From Archaeoglobaceae archaeon (GTDB lineage Archaea; Halobacteriota; Archaeoglobi; Archaeoglobales; Archaeoglobaceae), in NCBI GenBank assembly GCA_027066965.1, contig JAMOMT010000103.1:1-10755 (forward strand): DNA of 10,755 nt, in the 5' to 3' direction. Below, one piece after another: positions 6,826-10,755 of the stretch; position 1 is the first letter of the stretch, and each line of letters opens with the position of its first letter. Below the pieces are notes generated by a model, which had not been told where the DNA came from, searched no databases, and saw only the letters and a program-made list of their open reading frames with translations. The position numbers and the translations under genes are program-made.

Positions 6826-6845
6826 AAACACCAATCAAAAAGTTC

Positions 6846-7658
6846 ATGTGGAAGAAAAGGCGTTTGCTGGCAATGAGAGAGGAGGAGATTGACGCTTACC
6901 TCGACAAGCTCAGGATAAAGGAGAAAGACAGCGAGGAGAGAAAAATTTACGCTGAAGTCTTAGACCTGAGAACTCTCAAAACCCTGTACAAGCTCTCAGC
7001 AAAAGGGTACATAAAAGCGATGGGCGGAGTTATTTCCACAGGAAAGGAGGCGAATGTCTTTTACGCTGACGGAGTTGATGAGGAGGGTAACGAAATACCG
7101 ATAGCTGTGAAAATTTACAGAATAGAGACTTCCGAATTTTACAAGATGGACGAGTACCTCTTTGGCGACAAGAGGTTTGACATGAGGAGGATATCAAAGA
7201 AGGACATAGTTTACGTCTGGACAGAGAAGGAGTTCAGAAACCTGAAGAGGGCTTGCGAGGCTGATATAAACGTTCCGAGACCTATAACTTACATGAGGAA
7301 TGTGATTCTCATGGAGTTTATAGGGGAGGACGAAATACCTGCCCCTACTCTCTCGACTCTTGGAACCTCTTTGAAAGAGTTCGTGGACGTGGAAAAGTTT
7401 TTTGAAGACCTCGTGGATAACGTCAGGAAGCTCTACAGAAATGCTGAGCTCGTTCACGCTGACCTGAGCGAGTACAACGTGATGCTGTTCGAAGATGAGC
7501 CGTGGCTGATCGACATGGGGCAGAGCGTCCTGATAGACCACCCTCTGGCGATGAGCTATCTCGATAGAGACTTGAGAAATCTACTGAGGTTCTTCAGCAA
7601 GTTTGGAATCAAGAGAGATTTGGAAGAGCTGAAGGTGTTCGTAATGGGTGAGAGCTGA
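6846..7658 (+). CDS. rio1: RIO1-type serine protein kinase/ATPase
   Basis: Atypical protein kinase of the RIO1 family, which acts late in small-subunit ribosome maturation. It has 270 residues from ATG 6846; archaeal Rio1 proteins are about 260. The N-terminal winged-helix region (residues 15-60) includes YLDKLRIKEKD and LKTLYKLSAKGYIKAMGG, followed by the RIO1 nucleotide loop STGKEANVF (64-72). The ATP-binding lysine is Lys89 in AVKIYR, the catalytic loop is HADLSEYN (Asp206, Asn211), and the metal-binding aspartate is Asp223 in LIDMGQ. All active-site residues are intact. Neither ATG 6846 nor the in-frame ATG at 6873 has a ribosome binding site; 6873 (261 residues) agrees better with the remembered length of the Archaeoglobus protein before YLDKLR. 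The gene for a Dim2-like KH protein follows 54 bases later, a partnership common in archaea. Confidence 0.96.
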   Translation: MWKKRRLLAMREEEIDAYLDKLRIKEKDSEERKIYAEVLDLRTLKTLYKLSAKGYIKAMGGVISTGKEANVFYADGVDEEGNEIPIAVKIYRIETSEFYKMDEYLFGDKRFDMRRISKKDIVYVWTEKEFRNLKRACEADINVPRPITYMRNVILMEFIGEDEIPAPTLSTLGTSLKEFVDVEKFFEDLVDNVRKLYRNAELVHADLSEYNVMLFEDEPWLIDMGQSVLIDHPLAMSYLDRDLRNLLRFFSKFGIKRDLEELKVFVMGES

Positions 7659-7699
7659 GCTAAATGGTAAAAAGAGATAGTGAGCGAGAAGTGTGATTT

Positions 7700-7705
7700 G
7701 AGGTG
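7700..7705 (+). promoter_or_regulatory. Ribosome binding site for the KH-domain gene
   Basis: GAGGTG sits 7 bases before ATG 7713. It supports that start over the in-frame GTG at 7680, which has only a weak purine stretch upstream. Confidence 0.65.
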
Positions 7706-7712
7706 GGAGAAA

Positions 7713-8246
7713 ATGCAGGTCGAGCTTAGAGTTCCAGACGACAGGATTGGTGTTCTAATAGGCAAGGACGGTGAGGTTAAGAAGCGGATAGAGGAGAAAA
7801 CTGGTTGCAGGATAAACGTGAAGGGAGGAGTCGTAGAAATAGTCTGCGAAGACGCCGTCGGTTTTCTGAAGGCGAGAGACGCGATAAACGCGATAGCTCA
7901 CGGCTTCAGTCCCGAGGTGGCGATGAAACTTCTCGAGGGATTCAGGATCCTCGAAGTCATAGACCTAAGCGACTATGTCAGCGACAACGCAATGCAGAGG
8001 GTTAAGGGGAGGATAATTGGCAAGGGGGGAAGAATGAGGAAGAACATAGAGGATATGCTCGGAGTTTATGTTTCCGTTTACGGGAAGAAAGTGGCGATAA
8101 TAGGTGAACCAGATGCTGTCAACATCGCGAGAGAGGCGATAATGATGCTCATAGATGGTTCCCAGCACACGACAGTTCAGAGGTTTCTTGAGAATAGGAG
8201 GAGGGACCTCAAGATGAGGAGCATGGACTGGCAGGATGTGCTCTAA
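7713..8246 (+). CDS. Two-KH-domain RNA-binding protein, Dim2/Pno1 homologue
   Basis: Archaeal homologue of eukaryotic Dim2/Pno1 (Krr1-like family), which binds the 3' region of small-subunit rRNA during 30S/40S assembly. From ATG 7713 it has 177 residues. The first KH domain (about residues 1-65) contains RIGVLIGKDGEVKKRIEEKTG with the GKDG RNA-binding loop. The second (about 85-150) contains RIIGKGGRMRKNIEDMLG with GKGG. The family-typical tail HTTVQRFLENRRRDLK follows. A GTG at 7680 would add 11 residues (MSEKCDLRWEK), but the GAGGTG before 7713 fits the shorter form, which starts directly with the KH strand MQVELRVP. It lies just after the RIO1 gene, probably on the same transcript; in eukaryotes Rio1 and Dim2 act in the same maturation steps, so the pairing is functionally sensible. 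Confidence 0.93.
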   Translation: MQVELRVPDDRIGVLIGKDGEVKKRIEEKTGCRINVKGGVVEIVCEDAVGFLKARDAINAIAHGFSPEVAMKLLEGFRILEVIDLSDYVSDNAMQRVKGRIIGKGGRMRKNIEDMLGVYVSVYGKKVAIIGEPDAVNIAREAIMMLIDGSQHTTVQRFLENRRRDLKMRSMDWQDVL

Positions 8247-8259
8247 AATGCTAAAAAAT

Positions 8260-8289
8260 GTCTGAAGTGCCAAGGCTCAAGTCTGAAGT
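8260..8289 (+). repeat. Short direct repeat GTCTGAAGT upstream of the methyltransferase gene
   Basis: GTCTGAAGT occurs at 8260-8268 and 8281-8289, 21 bases (two helical turns) apart, in the 60-base gap before the SpoU-family gene. It may be chance or a small leader element. No promoter is clear here. Confidence 0.3.
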
Positions 8290-8306
8290 CGCGAAGTGGT
8301 GAGAGG

Positions 8307-9002
8307 TTGAAGGAAAAGGCGAGACAGGAGGAACTCAGGGTCTGTGGAATAAACAGTGTGATGGAGGCTTTGAAAGCCGGAGCTGCAAGGAGAGTTTACC
8401 TAAGGGATGAGCTTGGGAGGAGAAAAGACATTGCAAAGCTCGCAAGAAGTAGGGATGTTGAAATTGTCAGAGCAGATGTTGACGTTCAGGGCGTAGCGGC
8501 TGATGTCGTGATCAAATACTTCAAATTTGATGACCTGCTTACCGGAGAGGGTTTCGTTCTCTACGCAGACGGAGTGGAGGATCCGAGAAACCTCGGAGCT
8601 CTCGTGAGGAGCGCCGTCTTTTTCGGGTGCTCTGGGGTGGCGATACCGAGAAGGAGGGCTGTGCGAGTAACGGATACAGTTGTCAGAACTTCGGCAGGGG
8701 CAATTTTTCACACTAAAGTTGCTTTCGCTACACCCTCCCACCTGAAGAAGGCGAAGAAGAAAGGTTACGGAGTTTTTGCAGCTGAGCTGGACGGGGTTGA
8801 CTTGAGGAGAGCAAACCTTTACACGCCCTCAGTCCTAGTTATCGGTGGGGAGGATAGGGGAGTTTCGAGGCCTGTGAAGAATGCCTGTGACGAAGTTGTG
8901 AGGATACCGGGTGGAAGCGAAGTGAGTAGGGTTAACAGCCTAAATCTCTCGGTTGCTGCTGGGATACTGATGTACTGCCTCGTTTACGGGCGTAGTCATT
9001 AA
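8307..9002 (+). CDS. SpoU/TrmH-family RNA 2'-O-methyltransferase (RlmB-like)
   Basis: SPOUT-class methyltransferase that transfers a methyl group from S-adenosylmethionine to a ribose 2'-OH of RNA. It has 231 residues. An N-terminal RNA-binding substrate domain (about 8-75) begins with CGINSVMEALKAG, typical of RlmB (G-x-x-x-V-x-x-A-L). The catalytic domain has motif 1 DGVEDPRNLGALVRSA (88-103, Asn95 and Arg101), motif 2 VIGGEDRGVSRPV (178-190) and motif 3 beginning RIPGG and ending NSLNLSVAAGI (199-220), which form the trefoil knot. Motif 3 is about three residues longer than the usual IPMxGxxxSLN. The TTG start is preceded by GGTGA four bases upstream; no better start is nearby. The target nucleotide (23S rRNA or tRNA) cannot be told from sequence. 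It sits 60 bases after the Dim2-like gene, so co-transcription with the ribosome-biogenesis genes is plausible. Confidence 0.93.
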   Translation: MKEKARQEELRVCGINSVMEALKAGAARRVYLRDELGRRKDIAKLARSRDVEIVRADVDVQGVAADVVIKYFKFDDLLTGEGFVLYADGVEDPRNLGALVRSAVFFGCSGVAIPRRRAVRVTDTVVRTSAGAIFHTKVAFATPSHLKKAKKKGYGVFAAELDGVDLRRANLYTPSVLVIGGEDRGVSRPVKNACDEVVRIPGGSEVSRVNSLNLSVAAGILMYCLVYGRSH

Positions 9003-9024
9003 CTTACTCGTCCCTTTACTGAAC

Positions 9025-9065
9025 CTCGAGTAACTTGCGAAAGCCTGTAGAACTCGAGCAACTTG
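9025..9065 (+). repeat. Direct repeat CTCGAGYAACTTG, two copies
   Basis: CTCGAGTAACTTG at 9025-9037 and CTCGAGCAACTTG at 9053-9065 differ at one base and are 28 bp apart. A related shorter motif, AGCAACTTAAAG, occurs at 9081-9092 (compare AGCAACTTGAAG from 9057). They lie between the methyltransferase and ABC ATPase genes. A regulator binding site is possible but unproved. Confidence 0.45.
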
Positions 9066-9088
9066 AAGGGCATTTAAGATAGCAACTT

Positions 9089-9116
9089 AAAGATGCATCA
9101 TAATGTCATAATCTTT
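9089..9116. promoter_or_regulatory. Inverted repeat AAAGAT/ATCTTT upstream of ABC ATPase gene
   Basis: AAAGAT (9089-9094) and ATCTTT (9111-9116) form an inverted repeat around a 16-base spacer that itself contains two TCATAAT copies (9098-9104 and 9106-9112). It ends about 20 bp before the TATA-like element at 9137, so an activator or repressor could bind here. The element is not recognised. Confidence 0.35.
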
Positions 9117-9136
9117 GTGAAAAGTTGTAAATCAGG

Positions 9137-9143
9137 TTTATTT
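9137..9143 (+). promoter_or_regulatory. TATA-like box for ABC ATPase gene, probably leaderless
   Basis: TTTATTT is centred about 27 bp before ATG 9167, the normal distance to an archaeal transcription start. The ATG has no clear Shine-Dalgarno sequence, so a leaderless transcript is likely. Confidence 0.45.
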
Positions 9144-9166
9144 GCATCTACCTCTATTTCCGGAAA

Positions 9167-10255
9167 ATGCTCGAGATAAGGGGGCTGAGGAAGAAGCTCG
9201 AAAACTTCACTCTGTGTGTGGACGACCTCGAAATTTATAGTGGAGAGTATTTCGTGTTTCTTGGCCTGAGCGGTGCTGGAAAGACGACGCTTCTCGAGAT
9301 AATTGCGGGCTTCAGGCGGGTCGATGAAGGTAGAATTTTTCTCGACGGGGTAGACATCACGAACGCCCCTGTAAACGAGAGGAGCATTGTTCTATGCCAC
9401 GGTAGGTACCTTTTCCCACACATGAGTGTCGAGGCAAACATAGGCTACGGGGTTGGGGGTGGGAGGGAGGAGAGGAAGAAGAGGGTCAGAGAAGTGGCGG
9501 AAATGCTGGGAATAGAGCACCTCCTCAAAAGGAAGCCTGGAACCTTGAGCATGGGAGAGCAGCAGAGAGTAGCTCTCGCGAGGGCCATTGCTGTAAACCC
9601 CAAGGTCGTGCTACTCGACGAGCCTCTCAACTCCCTCGACAGACTCACTCACGAGAGCCTGATAATCGAGCTTAGGAGGATTCACAGGGAGACGGGTACG
9701 ACTTTTGTACACGTCACTCACGACTTCATGGAAGCGGTCTCCCTTGCCGAGAGGATGGCAATACTCAGGGAGGGGAGGATAGAGCAGTGTGGGAGGGTTG
9801 AGGAAATCCTGAGAAATCCGAAGAACGTTTTTGTCGCGAGTTTCGTTGGAGTTAAGAACCTCTTAGAAGGTAGAATCGTAAGAGAGAACGGAAAGGTCGT
9901 TTTCGAAAGCGGAGGATTAAAGGTGGAGCTCGATCACCTCTCGTGCCTCGAAGGAAACTCCGGAAAAGCTTTCGTGGGGATAAGACCCGAGGATGTACTT
10001 ATAGTGAGCAACAGCAACTGCAGGTTTGGTAGGCTCACATTCGAGGCAAGGGTGGTGGACGTTTATCCGAGCTCTCTTTCGACGACAAGAGTGGAGCTCG
10101 ATGTTGACGGAATAAGGTTACTCTCAGACATCGTTAGCTCGAAAGCTGCCATGATGAAGCTCAAGAAGGGGGACATCGTGAAGTGCTGCGTAACTTCTGC
10201 TGTTCCTCTGCCCCCACCTACTGACAGGATTGCGAAGCTCGGTGACGTAGCTTAG
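9167..10255 (+). CDS. ABC transporter ATP-binding protein, molybdate/tungstate/sulfate-type, with TOBE domain
   Basis: Cytoplasmic ATPase subunit of an ABC importer of the molybdate/tungstate/sulfate/iron/spermidine class. It has 362 residues: an ATPase domain (1-230) and a C-terminal TOBE-like region (about 232-350) with NLLEGRIVRENG, GIRPEDVLIV and VVDVYPSSLSTTRVELDV. The TOBE region often senses the substrate or regulates uptake. Walker A is GLSGAGKTT (33-41), Walker B VVLLDEP (147-153, catalytic Glu152), D-loop SLD (156-158) and switch His185 in THD. Two positions are unusual: the Q-loop glutamine is replaced by His78 (CHGRYLFPH instead of PQDYALFPH), and the signature reads LSMGE (127-131) with Met for the first Gly. 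No permease or binding-protein gene is next to it, so it is an orphan here; the substrate is unknown. An ATP-binding subunit of a molybdate or tungstate system is the best guess, iron or spermidine types being alternatives. Confidence 0.88.
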   Translation: MLEIRGLRKKLENFTLCVDDLEIYSGEYFVFLGLSGAGKTTLLEIIAGFRRVDEGRIFLDGVDITNAPVNERSIVLCHGRYLFPHMSVEANIGYGVGGGREERKKRVREVAEMLGIEHLLKRKPGTLSMGEQQRVALARAIAVNPKVVLLDEPLNSLDRLTHESLIIELRRIHRETGTTFVHVTHDFMEAVSLAERMAILREGRIEQCGRVEEILRNPKNVFVASFVGVKNLLEGRIVRENGKVVFESGGLKVELDHLSCLEGNSGKAFVGIRPEDVLIVSNSNCRFGRLTFEARVVDVYPSSLSTTRVELDVDGIRLLSDIVSSKAAMMKLKKGDIVKCCVTSAVPLPPPTDRIAKLGDVA

Positions 10256-10312
10256 TCTATCGGAATTATTGAAGTGAGCGGCTCAGCGGAATTGAACTCG
10301 GCAAAAAGAGGT

Positions 10313-10332
10313 AAACTGCAACATCTCAGTTT
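10313..10332 (+). other. Small inverted repeat in the ABC ATPase-alaS gap
   Basis: AAACTG (10313-10318) and CAGTTT (10327-10332) can form a 6-bp stem with an 8-base loop. It lies 58 bases after the ATPase stop. There is no T-tract behind it, so it is not a convincing terminator; it could be an operator for alaS or chance. Confidence 0.3.
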
Positions 10333-10350
10333 GGTGTACGGCAGTAAACC

Positions 10351-10355
10351 TTAAA
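10351..10355 (+). promoter_or_regulatory. Weak TATA-like element for alaS
   Basis: TTAAA lies about 25-29 bp before ATG 10380, which has no ribosome binding site. Spacing suits a leaderless transcript starting at or next to the ATG. The box is short and weak. Confidence 0.35.
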
Positions 10356-10379
10356 GCCCCCTCCACGCATCGCTTCACG

Positions 10380-10755
10380 ATGCTCGAGGAGGAGTACCTT
10401 GACATTGACTACCTTAAGGAGAGGGGCTTCGTTCGAAAGAAGTGTGTCAAATGCGGGAAATACTTCTGGACTCTCGACGAAAGCAGAGAGACTTGCGGGG
10501 ATCCACCCTGCGAGAGTTATGGCTTCATAGGCAATCCTGTGTTCAAAAGACCTTTCACGCTTGACGAGATGAGGGAACACTACCTTTCGTTCTTCGAAAA
10601 GAGAGGACACACAAGAATAGACCGATATCCAGTTGTTGCGAGGTGGAGGGACGACATATACCTTACGATAGCATCAATAGCTGATTTTCAGCCTTTCGTA
10701 ACTTCTGGCGTGGCTCCACCTCCTGCCAACCCTCTCACAATTTCCCAGCCGTGCA
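10380..10755 (+). CDS. alaS: Alanyl-tRNA synthetase, archaeal type (3' partial)
   Basis: Charges tRNA-Ala with alanine in the cytoplasm. Only the first 125 residues are in the window; archaeal enzymes are about 900 long. The archaeal N-terminal extension is present: MLEEEYLDIDYLKERGF, then cysteines at 22, 25, 39 and 44 (CVKCGKYFW...ETCGDPPC), a likely zinc site seen in archaeal AlaRS and absent from bacterial ones. Next come FIGNPVFKRPF (49-59), the class II motif 1 region FFEKRGHTRI (71-80), the PVVARWRDDIYLTIASIADF segment (84-103) and PPPANPLTISQPC (113-125), all very close to Archaeoglobus-type AlaRS from memory. The ATG at 10380 gives the usual archaeal N-terminus. It follows the ABC ATPase gene by 124 bases and probably has its own promoter and a leaderless mRNA. 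Confidence 0.96.
   Translation, partial: MLEEEYLDIDYLKERGFVRKKCVKCGKYFWTLDESRETCGDPPCESYGFIGNPVFKRPFTLDEMREHYLSFFEKRGHTRIDRYPVVARWRDDIYLTIASIADFQPFVTSGVAPPPANPLTISQPC

Larger units (their letters stand above)
6480..6845. other. AT-rich intergenic region without a gene, rich in short repeats
   Basis: This stretch has no convincing coding frame on either strand and is clearly more AT-rich than the flanking genes. It contains a small hairpin (CGTTC-tac-GAACG, 6522-6534), overlapping another (GACG/CGTC, 6534-6546), three degenerate repeats, two adjacent palindromes and a TATA box, described separately. No tRNA cloverleaf was found. It may be a regulatory region for the RIO1 gene or may encode a small RNA; the sequence does not decide. 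Confidence 0.6.

Noticed and set aside
6480..6845. CRISPR array or insertion-sequence end
   Set aside because: The three repeats are degenerate and unevenly spaced (157 and 74 bp), and there is no transposase fragment or terminal inverted repeat with target duplication.
8258..8302. ATG-initiated 14-codon frame before the methyltransferase gene, as a leader peptide
   Set aside because: No ribosome binding site, no run of regulatory codons and no attenuator-like hairpin; length is within chance.

Overview
The window reads as chromosomal DNA of a hyperthermophilic euryarchaeon, most likely of the order Archaeoglobales. The RIO1 kinase, Dim2-type KH protein and archaeal alanyl-tRNA synthetase look close to Archaeoglobus proteins from memory, Arg codons are mostly AGG/AGA, many Ile codons are ATA, and several start codons are TTG. 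The coding DNA looks fairly GC-rich (by eye above 50%), which would suit a Geoglobus-like member; this genus guess is inference and was not computed. All genes found are on the + strand.

Region 1 (1-6448) is a tightly packed operon of six genes for a membrane-bound complex of the group 4 hydrogenase / complex I superfamily. In order: a HyfC/NuoH-like membrane subunit (5' end outside the window), a HyfE-like subunit, a HyfF-like antiporter subunit, a HyfG/HycE/NuoD-like large subunit, a HycG/NuoB-like small subunit and a HyfB-like antiporter subunit. Junctions overlap by ATGA or TTGA, or are a few bases long, so translation is probably coupled. The large subunit has lost three of the four cysteines that bind the NiFe site and has no C-terminal processing extension, while the small subunit keeps all four ligands of its proximal 4Fe-4S cluster. 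This is therefore not a hydrogenase. It best fits the poorly understood Ehr (energy-converting hydrogenase-related) class: an ion-pumping redox complex with an unknown electron partner. It is the most interesting object in the window.

Region 2 (6449-6845) is about 400 bp without a gene. It begins with a T-rich terminator and then holds AT-rich DNA with three degenerate repeats, two TTGTACAA palindromes one helical turn apart, and a TATA box.

Region 3 (6846-9002) is a ribosome-biogenesis cluster: RIO1 kinase, a two-KH-domain Dim2/Pno1 homologue and a SpoU/TrmH-family RNA 2'-O-methyltransferase.

Region 4 (9003-10755) has a repeat-bearing intergenic stretch, a lone ABC-transporter ATPase of the molybdate/tungstate/sulfate type with odd Q-loop and signature residues, and the 5' end of alaS, which runs off the window. 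The ATPase and alaS genes both have TATA-like boxes about 25-30 bp before the start codon and no clear ribosome binding site, so leaderless transcripts are likely.
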